Assembly (NCBI GenBank): GCA_050789255.1
Contig: JBOZRQ010000007.1
Coordinates: 131,211 to 195,210, forward strand
From: JBOZRQ01 sp050789255
Lineage (GTDB): Bacteria > Bacillota > Sulfobacillia > Symbiobacteriales > Symbiobacteriaceae
Direction of reading: 5' to 3'
DNA length: 64,000 nt
Shown piece by piece: positions 33,878-42,311 of this stretch. Under the pieces are notes generated by a model. That model ran no database searches and was not told the origin of the DNA. It saw only the letters and a list, made by a program, of their open reading frames with translations. Within the stretch, counting starts at the first letter, position 1. The number at the start of each line of letters is the position of its first letter. The translations under genes were made by a program, and so were the position numbers.

Positions 33878-35018
33878 CCCTGATCTCAAACGACTCCGGG
33901 ACGAAGGTTACGATGTAGAGGTGCGGTCGAACTACCTGCTGGTCAAGCATGTGCCCTATGTGAACGCGAACCGTGAGGTCCAGTTCGGAACCCTTGTCTC
34001 GGAGCTAACCTTAGCGGGTGACGTGACGACAGCGCCAAGCACCCACGTCGCCTACTTCATCGGGTCTCACCCGTGCAACCCTGATGGCACGCTTCTGACT
34101 AAGATTCAACACCAAAGCCTGACGCAGGCGCTTGGCAAGGATCTTGTTGTTCAGCACTCGTTCTCGGCCAAAGCACCATACAAGGACTACTACGAGAAGA
34201 TGTCCACGTACGTGAGCATCATTTCTCGCCACGCCCGCGTCCTTGATCCTTCCGCAACAGCCAGCACCTTCCCCGTCATCGAGGCCGATGAAGAGGAATC
34301 GGTGTTCGCCTATCTGGATACGGCATCCAGCCGGGCTGAGATCAATGTCGTCAGTGACAAACTGCGCATCAATAAGGTGGCAATCGTCGGACTGGGCGGG
34401 ACCGGCTCTTATGTGCTGGACCTCATTGCCAAGGCCCCCGTCAAGGAGATCCATCTGTTTGATGGAGACAAGCTCTTGCAGCACAACGCTTTCCGGTCAC
34501 CGGGAGCCCCGTCGGTGGAGGAGTTGCGCCAGGTGCCGAAGAAGGTGGATTACTTCCGGGAGCGTTACTCCAAAATCCACCGTCACATCTTTGCGCACCA
34601 TGAGTACATCGACGGCTCGAACGTCGATCAGTTGCAGGGGATGACGTTCGTCTTCCTGTGTATAGACCGGGGCGAGGCAAGACGGCTCATCGTCTCCAGA
34701 CTGGAGGAACTGGGCATCCCGTTCATCGACGTTGGAATGGGTGTTCAGCTCGTCGATGGTTCATTGACCGGGGTTGTGCGCGTTACATTGAGCACCGAGG
34801 CGTATCGTGACAGCAAGCGAAAGCTCTCTTTCGGAGACGCTGACGGAAACAACGAGTATTCCCGAAACATCCAGATCGCTGATCTCAATGCGCTCAACGC
34901 GGCGCTCGCAGTCATCAAGTGGAAGAAGCAGTGTGGCTTCTATGTTGACCTACAGCGCGAGCATTTCAGTGGGTACAGCATCAACGGGAACATGATCATC
35001 AACGAGGAAAAGGGATGA
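33852..35018 (+). CDS. E2-like/E1-like fusion (DUF6791-ThiF) activating enzyme
   Basis: A 388-residue protein. Residues 1-150 resemble DUF6791, an E2-like fold (SPDLKRLRDEGYDVEV, LLVKHVPYV), with a candidate catalytic cysteine C75 in GSHPCNPDG. Residues 165-380 are a ThiF/E1 adenylation domain: nucleotide loop GLGGTGSY at 180 and DGD at 204. Such proteins adenylate the C-terminus of a ubiquitin-like partner and pass it on; a candidate E1 cysteine is in VFLCIDRGEARR. It overlaps the modifier gene and is coupled to the next gene by an ATGA overlap. Confidence 0.85.
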   Translation: MSHQLISRSPDLKRLRDEGYDVEVRSNYLLVKHVPYVNANREVQFGTLVSELTLAGDVTTAPSTHVAYFIGSHPCNPDGTLLTKIQHQSLTQALGKDLVVQHSFSAKAPYKDYYEKMSTYVSIISRHARVLDPSATASTFPVIEADEEESVFAYLDTASSRAEINVVSDKLRINKVAIVGLGGTGSYVLDLIAKAPVKEIHLFDGDKLLQHNAFRSPGAPSVEELRQVPKKVDYFRERYSKIHRHIFAHHEYIDGSNVDQLQGMTFVFLCIDRGEARRLIVSRLEELGIPFIDVGMGVQLVDGSLTGVVRVTLSTEAYRDSKRKLSFGDADGNNEYSRNIQIADLNALNAALAVIKWKKQCGFYVDLQREHFSGYSINGNMIINEEKG

Positions 35019-35461
35019 GAAGCAACTCCAAACTCACCCATGCGTTTGTCGAATTAGTGCCGAATGTCCTCCAGGAAGGCGTCGTCTATGTGTCAATTCC
35101 CTACGCTACGGCTATACACAGGTGCTTCTGTGGCTGCGGGAATGAGGTTGTCACACCGTTGTCACCCACCGACTGGAAGCTGATCTTTGACGGGAAGACG
35201 GTATCCCTGGAGCCATCCATCGGGAACTGGGGCTTTGCCTGCCGGTCTCACTACTGGATCAAGCACGACATGGTTGTCTGGGCCGGTACCTGGTCCAACG
35301 AACAGATCCATGCTGGACGTTTGGCGGACAGCTTGGCAAAGGAACGGTACTTCGGCGGCAGCAGAGATCATGCCTCTCCAGCGGAGGGTGTCCAAAAGGA
35401 ACAACAAGGTTCTCCGCAGAGTTGGCTCTACCGGATGCTCAAAAAGTGGTTCCCTAAATAG
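35015..35461 (+). CDS. DUF6527-like protein of the ubiquitin-like operon
   Basis: A 148-residue protein with FCGCGNEV near residue 30, a conserved-looking block SLEPSIGNWGFACRSHYWI near 68, and WAG after it. Three cysteines and a histidine could bind zinc. The pattern matches what I recall of DUF6527, which accompanies multiubiquitin and ThiF genes; a deconjugating or accessory role is suggested by context only. The C-terminal 40 residues are polar and look disordered. Confidence 0.75.
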   Translation: MRSNSKLTHAFVELVPNVLQEGVVYVSIPYATAIHRCFCGCGNEVVTPLSPTDWKLIFDGKTVSLEPSIGNWGFACRSHYWIKHDMVVWAGTWSNEQIHAGRLADSLAKERYFGGSRDHASPAEGVQKEQQGSPQSWLYRMLKKWFPK

Positions 35462-36132
35462 CCTTGGCATCCATGTCATCTCTTTTATCGGTGCCGACTT
35501 GACGCTCAACACAAAACGGCTCTGAGCCTAAGTTATCCCCCCAAAACTCATAAGGAAAGACCACCTCGGCTGGTCAACTGATCCGCCAAGGTGGGTCACC
35601 TTTGAGGCACTTCGCCAGGTTTCGTGCAGAAACACGGTCACTACCGAATAGCTCACAGCGGATTCCGTCCATTTCTTACCTCTACAGGGGAACTGGGTGT
35701 ACGGAAAATGGACGGAAGAGGTCGCCTCCCCCTCGTGTGCACTCGTATCTTTCCGGCCTTGCGGCTGTACAAGAGGCTTCTTGAGATTCTCCCCAACGCC
35801 CGTGGCCGACTGCGTCCGTTTATTATCGCCAATGGGGAACGGAAAGGGTAGAAAGTGGACGGAAGGCAATGGCAGCCCCTTGCCAGCACGAACGCTGGCG
35901 AAGAGCCCCTTTGAACCGCGAATGACAGATATGAGGCTGAGCGCGCGCAGACTGCAAAAACGTCCTGCTGGGGGTCATCCCAGCGGGGCGTTTCCGTTAC
36001 CAACACAGTGTTCGCAATAAAACAGGACCCATGCGTTGCCGACCGAGATCGGCGAGATGTAAGAACGTTTCCTCACACGTCAAGGCGGTGCACTCCTGCT
36101 CTAGATATTGATCCGGCCTTGGGGGTTGTGTT
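35462..36132. other. Non-coding stretch with short repeats
   Basis: About 670 bases without a convincing gene. It contains a 12-bp inverted repeat (TTCCGTCCATTT at 35663-35674, complement at 35706-35717), a third partial copy (GTGGACGGAA at 35855-35864), and an imperfect GC-rich hairpin at about 35565-35603 that could end the ubiquitin-like operon. Confidence 0.5.
35958..35993. terminator. Hairpin with A/T-flanked stem
   Basis: AAACG...GCTGGG and CCCAGC...CGTTT arms with two mismatches. It looks like a bidirectional intrinsic terminator separating the ubiquitin-like operon from the downstream membrane gene. Confidence 0.55.
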
Positions 36133-36571
36133 TTGAAACGTGTCTGGCCACATTTGGGCGCCATTATCGGTGTCGTGCTTTGCGGGTGGTGGGGGAGCCA
36201 GTTCCGCCAAGTCGGAGCCGCAATTTGTCGCCGGCGCCTGGAGTCACTACATTGCCGCTCTAGGTTTGTGGGTCCTTGCGGGATTCTTTCTCTCGCTTCC
36301 GCCCACTGTTACCGCTATGCGTGCTGGGAGAACACTCACCGTTCGCTGGGCAATCCTCGGTCTCTACCTCGTGCCTGGCCTGCTTTTCATGCTGATCCTT
36401 CCGTTGTACATGGCAGCAGGGATGTGGGGGCATACATGGCTTCCGACCGATTGGATGTCCGCGTATGCAAGGTACGGCGGGGATGTGCGAGGAAGTCTGT
36501 TGGTCGGATACGGGCTTTCCCAATCCCTAAGTAGCGGTGAGCCGAATGAACAGTCCAGGTTGTCCCGTTAA
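36133..36571 (+). pseudogene. Frameshifted small membrane protein gene
   Basis: Two overlapping frames appear to be one broken gene. The TTG at 36133 opens a frame with a typical N-terminal signal/membrane helix (MKRVWPHLGAIIGVVLCGWWG), which then degrades. The frame ending at 36571 continues as QFVAGAWSHYIAALGLWVLAGFFLSLP with two more hydrophobic helices (LYLVPGLLFMLILPLYMAAG). The break is near 36195-36215. The intact protein would be a membrane protein of about 145 residues, with no recognised function. Confidence 0.45.
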
Positions 36572-36946
36572 CATATAGCGAGCTGGCGGCCTGCTCTGTC
36601 AGAAGAATCGGGCCGGAGTACGCGGACGTAGCCGGGGGGGCATGGTGCTCCGGGTTGCATGCTCATTCAACGCCATGCATTTGTCAACAAGAAGAGAGTC
36701 CTGTCCCCAGCAGGGGACAGGACTCTCTTCTTGCCGTACGGAGTGATTTGGCATAAGGGTTCCTTCAAATCGTACCTGGGTAGGTAGGTTTACGTAACTC
36801 ATCACTTGCCAACAATGTTGTCGCGGAACCGATGGGGTAATTCCCTTTTTTTATCTCTTTTGGAAGGAATACCACCCTGACTCCGCGAAGACCACCATGG
36901 AGCGAGGGGGGCTATCTTCCCTCGTCCGTCGAGGAGGATGGATTAC
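36572..36946. other. Leader region upstream of tnsAB
   Basis: No gene is seen. It contains hairpin copy B and must hold the promoter of the transposition genes. A T-run at 36844-36851 and the strong GAGGAGG site at 36931 are the only other notable features. Confidence 0.5.
36689..36732 (-). repeat. Hairpin repeat, copy B
   Basis: Contains the same 39 bases as copy A, with the perfect stem extended to 20 bp (AAGAAGAGAGTCC... around an AGCA loop). On the complementary strand it is followed by TGTTGACAAAT, as copy A is on the plus strand, so the two form an inverted pair around the ubiquitin-like module. Confidence 0.8.
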
Positions 36947-39628
36947 GTGCTTACGGAGATCGAGTTCAGCGACTGGCTCAGACGTTTGCACCTATCCGAA
37001 GAGGCACGAGAGCTGATTACATCCATTCGGCAGTCTGAGCCTGTGCGTAACGTGCAGAGTGGTGTCGGAAATGTCTCCGGTCGGTTCCCCAGCAGAAAAA
37101 TGATGAGGACAATTCAGTTCGAATCCCATCGCGTGGAGTTGCCTGGCATCTACTCCATGGAGCACGATCCCGCGTGCCTGGAGTATTACGACCAGCCCGG
37201 CAAGATCAAGCTTGTCTATCAAGACCAAGCGGGAACAAATCGCGGTGTACTGCACACCCCCGACATTTTTGCATTGTGGTCGAACTCGGCTGGTTGGGAA
37301 GAGTGGAAAAGAGAAGAGGACTTACACCGGCTGGCAACCAAGATGCCTAATCGATATGTACTTGGAACTGATGGGAAGTGGCGTTGCCCGCCTGGCGAGA
37401 CATACGCCGCTCGTTTCGGGCTGTATTATCGTGTTCGCTCCTCTGCCGAGATTGATTGGCAGTACCAGCGGAATCTCGTGTTTCTTGAAGACTATCTCCG
37501 TTCCAGCTTAGAACCCGTGCACGGCCCCATAGCCGATGCAGTATCCGCCATCGTCAAGGAAAAGCCCGGTTTGTCCTTGATGGAGTTGCTTAACAGCCAG
37601 ACTGGAGCGACTCCTGACTTTCTGTTCCGGATGCTCGTAAATGCAGACCTGTATGTGGATCTTTCCGCGTCGCCGTTGGCCGAGCCCCAGCGGGTAAAGG
37701 TATTCATCACCCGTGAGGCAGCGAATGCATATCAGATTGTCTCGGAATCCGGGATCACCAGCCATTCCGACAAGCCTGTAGTGGAGATTATGGCGGGTGC
37801 CACTGTGTCCTGGGATGGGAAGCCCTGGTCCATTCTCAACATCGGCGAAACAAAGCTGAGTCTCAAATCCACTGATGGACGCGTCATCAGTATGGTCAAG
37901 TCGCAGTTGGAGGATCTTGTCCGTCAAGGAGAAATCCGCGGGCTCAAATCGACAGGTAATAGCGAACAAGACGGCAATAGGCTATTGGCCTCCGCGAATG
38001 AGCGGGATCTGGCTGAAGCAAACCGGCGATATTCCGCGATATTGCCCTTTCTGAAGGGCGGAGAAAGGCCGAACCACAGGTCCATTCGCCGCTACCTTTC
38101 CCAGTATCGGCATGCGGAAAAGTCACTGGGAAATGGTTATCTTGGGCTCCTACCTCAAAAGAGCAAACGAGGCAACCGGCAACCAAAGCTTGACCCACGA
38201 ACACGGCAACTGATGGATCACTTCATCGAGGAACACTACGAAACCTTAAAGGGGAAGAACCAGAAGACTGTCTATGGGGAGCTGTTGAAGGCGTGCGACA
38301 TGAAGGGAGTTCCAGAACCTAGCTTCAAAACGTTCACAGTTGCAGTCCGGAGCCGGCCCATCCATGAGCAGACACTGAAGCGGGAAGGGCGGCGATCTGC
38401 CTATCGTCATTCGCCTTTCTATTGGGAATTAAGCATGACAACACCTCGACATGGAGACAGACCGTTTGAAGTGGTCCATATCGACCATACTCAGCTTGAC
38501 GTAGAAGTTGTGTGCTCACAGACTCAGAGAAATCTCGGACGTCCATGGGTGACCTTCATGGTTGACGCATACTCCCGTCGCATACTGGCACTGTTCTTGT
38601 CCTTTTGGCCGCCGAGTTACCTTTCATGTTTGATGGTGCTCCGCATTTGTGTTAAGAAGCACGGGCGGCTCCCTCAAAGTGTAGTTGTTGACGGAGGGCG
38701 CGAGTTCAATAGCGTTTACTTCGAATCATTCCTGGCCATGTATGAGTGCACAAAGAAGTCGCGCCCGCCAGCACAGGCACGATTCGGGTCCGTCTGTGAG
38801 CGCCTGTTTGGAACGGCTAACGAGCAGCTCATCCACAACCTTGCGGGAAATACCAAGGTTATGCGCAACGTCCGTCAGGTCACCAAGAGCGTCAATCCGA
38901 AAAACCACGCCGTCTGGGTCTTAGCTGACCTGCATCATATGCTCTCAGAATGGGCGTATGAGGTTTACGATACCCTTCAACATCCTGCGTTGGGGCAGAG
39001 CCCGCGAGACGCGTTCCAGGCGGGTCTCGCGGTGGGAGGAACCAGACCCGAACGGATTGTCCCGTACAACGATGACTTCATCCTGACCACTCTTCCGACT
39101 ACCACAAAGGGGACAGCGAAAGTTCAGCCTGGGATGGGTGTGAAGATCCAGAACATCTATTTCTGGTCAGACGCGTTCCGTGAGCAAGCCTTGGAGGGGA
39201 AGTCAGTGCCTATCCGGTTTGACCCGTTTGACGCTGGAGTCGCTTTTGCTCAAGTCGGACGGTCATGGGTGAGGTGTATCTCACAATATTACAGCGTCTT
39301 TCAGGGCCGATCCTGGAAGGAGGTCGAAGTGGCTTCCGAGGAACTGAGGAAGCGCCATCAGCGAAGTGACCAGCAGCTCAGAATCAACGCCAAGATGATT
39401 GCCGGGCTCATCGAAGTAGCAGAACAAAACGAGGCACTACTTACCCAGCGGCTGGCAGACCGAGAATCAATCGGTGTCGTGAACATGGTCGAGGGCAATG
39501 GCAACCCAAGTCCTGATCAGAGTACCCGCGTAGCTCGCACCGATAGGATTGGAGTTGCCCGGCCCCACCCTGCTGAGTCCAATGAGACTTCAGCTCCCAG
39601 AGCGCCAAAAGTCTACGGAACGTATTGA
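36947..39628 (+). CDS. tnsAB: TnsA-TnsB fusion transposase
   Basis: One polypeptide of about 893 residues carries both cutting activities. Numbered from the in-frame ATG at 36938, residues 48-200 match TnsA: RFPSRKMMRTIQFES (E62), HTPD (D109) and EEWK (E122, K124), the endonuclease that nicks the 5' ends. Residues 370 onward are TnsB: DNA-binding helices, then a DDE core with D516 (HIDH), D585 (VVDGG) and E621 (VCERLF), the last spacing D-x35-E. The polar C-terminal tail probably contacts TnsC. GTG 36947 is preferred because AGGAGG abuts the ATG at 36938. Confidence 0.92.
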   Translation: MLTEIEFSDWLRRLHLSEEARELITSIRQSEPVRNVQSGVGNVSGRFPSRKMMRTIQFESHRVELPGIYSMEHDPACLEYYDQPGKIKLVYQDQAGTNRGVLHTPDIFALWSNSAGWEEWKREEDLHRLATKMPNRYVLGTDGKWRCPPGETYAARFGLYYRVRSSAEIDWQYQRNLVFLEDYLRSSLEPVHGPIADAVSAIVKEKPGLSLMELLNSQTGATPDFLFRMLVNADLYVDLSASPLAEPQRVKVFITREAANAYQIVSESGITSHSDKPVVEIMAGATVSWDGKPWSILNIGETKLSLKSTDGRVISMVKSQLEDLVRQGEIRGLKSTGNSEQDGNRLLASANERDLAEANRRYSAILPFLKGGERPNHRSIRRYLSQYRHAEKSLGNGYLGLLPQKSKRGNRQPKLDPRTRQLMDHFIEEHYETLKGKNQKTVYGELLKACDMKGVPEPSFKTFTVAVRSRPIHEQTLKREGRRSAYRHSPFYWELSMTTPRHGDRPFEVVHIDHTQLDVEVVCSQTQRNLGRPWVTFMVDAYSRRILALFLSFWPPSYLSCLMVLRICVKKHGRLPQSVVVDGGREFNSVYFESFLAMYECTKKSRPPAQARFGSVCERLFGTANEQLIHNLAGNTKVMRNVRQVTKSVNPKNHAVWVLADLHHMLSEWAYEVYDTLQHPALGQSPRDAFQAGLAVGGTRPERIVPYNDDFILTTLPTTTKGTAKVQPGMGVKIQNIYFWSDAFREQALEGKSVPIRFDPFDAGVAFAQVGRSWVRCISQYYSVFQGRSWKEVEVASEELRKRHQRSDQQLRINAKMIAGLIEVAEQNEALLTQRLADRESIGVVNMVEGNGNPSPDQSTRVARTDRIGVARPHPAESNETSAPRAPKVYGTY

Positions 39629-40815
39629 TGATGCAGAACGACCGTCTCTTTCCCCAGGATGTGCTCCAGAAGCCCATCCAGGATCGCGTGAGCTACTTCG
39701 AGAAAGATGTAAGGGTAGCGCACCCAAGGCTTGTCGAGGCCCATAGGACATTGCTTGAGGCCATTCGGCAGCCTGGGGAGTCTTCCATCATCACTGTGAT
39801 TGGGCCGAGCGGTGTTGGCAAAACGACCCTCAAGGACAGGGTCATCCAGGAGATCTGTAGGGACCTCCTTGAAGCGTTACAGAGTGATCCTGGTCGGCTT
39901 CCGGTGATCTCCGTTGACGCAGTCGCTTACGAGTCAGGGAATTTTAACTGGAAAGATTACTACATCCGCTCGTTGGCAGCCCTCGCCGAACCCCTGATTG
40001 ACCGGAAGAGCGATAAAAGAGTGGCTGTTTCCCCTAACCGTGAAGACGGTGTCACAAGCGTGCGGGCCAGGGCAACCAGCGAGTTAAGGCGGGCTCTTGA
40101 GGCGGCGCTAAAGCATCGCAGACCGGCGGCGTTCATTATCGACGAAGCTCAGCACTTTGCCAAAATGTCAAGCGGTCGCAGACTCCAGGATCAACTCGAT
40201 TGCATCAAAAGCTTGGCGCAGACCACCCATACCCTTCAGGTGCTCCTGGGTACATACGAGCTTGTGCCCTTCAGAAACCTCAGCGGCCAACTTAGTAGAC
40301 GTAACCGCACTATCCACTTCCGACGCTACGACGCCATGCAAGCGCACGAGGCCGGTGAGTTTCAGGATGTCGTCTTCACCCTCGAAAAGCACTTACCCCT
40401 CCCCCAAGAGTCCAATCTCCTCGGACATTGGGAATACCTATACGAACGTAGCATCGGGTGTGTCGGCATACTCAAGAACTGGCTCACACGTGCGTTGAGC
40501 AGGGCTCTGGACTTGGGAGCCAAGAAGATGGCGTTTGAGCACTTACGACACTCTGCCTTCACCATAGCCGAGTGCGAGAAAATGGCCCTGGATGCCATTG
40601 AGGGCGAGAAGCGGCTTGGCGAGGGAGAAGGGACCAACTCAAAGCTCCTGATGCTCCTCGGACTTCCTCCAAGAGCGACCACACCGCCACTTTCAAATGC
40701 TCCCCAAGACGAAGAATCTGCTCCTCCGGCATTGTCCAAGAGGCCCCGCCCCGGCCAGCGCAATCCAAAGCGCGATAGGGTTGGTTTGAAGGGAGTGGAT
40801 GAAAATGCAGGCTGA
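39628..40815 (+). CDS. tnsC: TnsC, AAA+ regulator of transposition
   Basis: A 395-residue ATPase that joins the target selector to the transposase. Walker A GPSGVGKTT is near residue 59 and Walker B FIIDEAQHF near 172, with a sensor segment VLLGTYEL. The C-terminal 60 residues are Pro/Lys-rich. The ATG at 39628 overlaps the tnsAB stop (TGATG), and the end overlaps tniQ by 17 bases, so the three genes are translationally coupled. Confidence 0.92.
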   Translation: MMQNDRLFPQDVLQKPIQDRVSYFEKDVRVAHPRLVEAHRTLLEAIRQPGESSIITVIGPSGVGKTTLKDRVIQEICRDLLEALQSDPGRLPVISVDAVAYESGNFNWKDYYIRSLAALAEPLIDRKSDKRVAVSPNREDGVTSVRARATSELRRALEAALKHRRPAAFIIDEAQHFAKMSSGRRLQDQLDCIKSLAQTTHTLQVLLGTYELVPFRNLSGQLSRRNRTIHFRRYDAMQAHEAGEFQDVVFTLEKHLPLPQESNLLGHWEYLYERSIGCVGILKNWLTRALSRALDLGAKKMAFEHLRHSAFTIAECEKMALDAIEGEKRLGEGEGTNSKLLMLLGLPPRATTPPLSNAPQDEESAPPALSKRPRPGQRNPKRDRVGLKGVDENAG

Positions 40816-42163
40816 GGGCCATCGAGTGTACGAGTTGTGGCCGTCAGACACTGTGAACATCCCGCCTCGTAGCCGCCTGTTTCATCTCCCTCCAATCGGG
40901 CAAGGCACTGCGGGCGTTGAGTGCCTAACAAGCTACATTAGTCGGCTCGCCAAAGAACATTGCGTATCAACCAGGGATTTGGTGTCTCGCATCATTGAGC
41001 CCGCAATCGGGAAAAAATACCTTAGTGGGGCCGGTTTAGGGGTTGAATCAGCGACGTCAAGTGATGTCGGAGTTAATGGCACGGGGACCATGGCGACAGA
41101 CTGGGTTCATGCCGTGGAGACTCTGACCCACAGAAGAGATCTCAGTTGCCTGACTCTCCTGGCACTCGGCGACGTTCTGCCAACCCGCGGGTTAATGCGA
41201 TGCTACCGGGCCTGGTGCCCCGACTGCTACCAAGAATGGTTTGATCAGGGCCAAGAGATCTATGAGCCTCTCCTTTGGTGTCTGACCGAGGTAACCGTTT
41301 GCCCGTGCCATCGCAGCCGCCTAGTCTCGATCTGTCCTCACGCGGGTTGCGGGGGAAAGTCAAAATGGTTGGGAGGGGGCCTTCCCGGCTGCTGCCCCAG
41401 GTGCGATGGCTGGCTAGGTGCGACTCAAACGGGTGGAACCGAAGATTTATCGCCGCAGCCCGACGAAGAGATGCGTGTCTGGTGTGCTGAACAGGTGGCA
41501 GACCTTATTTCCATTACTCAGCGCGTTTCCAAGGTCCCCCGTCGGCAGGTGTCAAATGCGATGGGTGCTCTCGCAGCACAGTTGAACGAAAGCAACATAG
41601 CTCAGTTCGCCCGCCTCTTAGACCTGCCCAAGAACACCGTGTGGCTTTGGTGCAACGGGCAGGTACTCCCAACGTTGTCCATGTTGCTACGGGTTACTTG
41701 GCGGCTCGATCTGCCGCTGTCTACCTTGCTTACCAAAGCGCACTTTTGCGTGCTTCCCACTCAGCAACGAACGTTAACACAGAGGCAAAAAAGAATCCAG
41801 CGGCGGTTTGATCCAGACCCGGTACGACTCTCTCTGGAGAAAATGCTTCACGCCGATCCACCAGTATCAGTGGTAAAGGCCGCCAAGGCCCTTGGGTACG
41901 GGCCACGACATCTGCGCCGCCATTTTCCGCAACTAACTGCGCAAGTTGCGGCTAGGTATATGGCCTACGTGGAGGACAGCAAGCGAATTTGGGAAGAACG
42001 GACGCAGGAAGCTGTTAGGGCTGTCGTTCGAACCCTTCACGCCCAGGGAGTCTATCCGAGTGCTCGAAAAGTCCATTCCTTCCTTCCGAAGCCAGTAAGC
42101 CTTAAGAACCGGACGGCGAAGGCAGCTTGGTCGGCGACTCTACAGGAGTTGGGCATTAAGTAA
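40799..42163 (+). CDS. tniQ: TniQ/TnsD-family target selector
   Basis: A 454-residue TniQ protein. The N-terminal TniQ domain is evident (LTSYISRLAKEH), followed by zinc-binding pairs (WCPDCY, CPCH, CPHAGC, CCPRC). The C-terminal half holds helix-turn-helix units (PKNTVWLWCNGQVLPTLSMLL, VVKAAKALGYGPRHLRRHFP), as in sequence-specific TnsD proteins. It is the only target selector in the element; no tnsE or cas gene is present. Given the insertion point, it probably recognises the tRNA-Ala gene. ATG behind GGGAG. Confidence 0.9.
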   Translation: MKMQAEGHRVYELWPSDTVNIPPRSRLFHLPPIGQGTAGVECLTSYISRLAKEHCVSTRDLVSRIIEPAIGKKYLSGAGLGVESATSSDVGVNGTGTMATDWVHAVETLTHRRDLSCLTLLALGDVLPTRGLMRCYRAWCPDCYQEWFDQGQEIYEPLLWCLTEVTVCPCHRSRLVSICPHAGCGGKSKWLGGGLPGCCPRCDGWLGATQTGGTEDLSPQPDEEMRVWCAEQVADLISITQRVSKVPRRQVSNAMGALAAQLNESNIAQFARLLDLPKNTVWLWCNGQVLPTLSMLLRVTWRLDLPLSTLLTKAHFCVLPTQQRTLTQRQKRIQRRFDPDPVRLSLEKMLHADPPVSVVKAAKALGYGPRHLRRHFPQLTAQVAARYMAYVEDSKRIWEERTQEAVRAVVRTLHAQGVYPSARKVHSFLPKPVSLKNRTAKAAWSATLQELGIK

Positions 42164-42191
42164 GCGTAGCAGCGAGTCTCGCAACAAAAAA

Positions 42192-42224
42192 CAGGGAGGG
42201 TCGGGGTTTCCCCGATTCTCCCTG
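42192..42224 (-). terminator. Intrinsic terminator inside the right end
   Basis: CAGGGAGGGTCGGGG / CCCCGATTCTCCCTG arms, two mismatches, TTT loop. The leftward strand continues with TTTTTTG, a strong U-tract, so the hairpin is best suited to stop transcription entering from the tRNA side. It can also act as the weaker terminator of tniQ. Confidence 0.8.
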
Positions 42225-42245
42225 CTCTTTACCCAGGTTCTTTGA

Positions 42246-42311
42246 GGAAGCATAACTTGGCCAAAAGTGAAAGGAAGCATAACCTGGCCATTTGGGCCAA
42301 GTTATGCTTCC
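42246..42311. repeat. Right-end transposase-binding sites (three)
   Basis: 42246-42263 GGAAGCATAACTTGGCCA and 42273-42290 (AACCTGG variant) lie on the plus strand. The terminal copy at 42295-42311 is on the minus strand, facing the right tip. The inner two are therefore inverted relative to the terminal one. Confidence 0.85.

Noticed and set aside
35528..35869. A 113-codon minus-strand frame between the ubiquitin-like operon and the membrane pseudogene
   Set aside because: No ribosome site, repetitive low-information sequence caused by the local repeats, and no recognisable fold.
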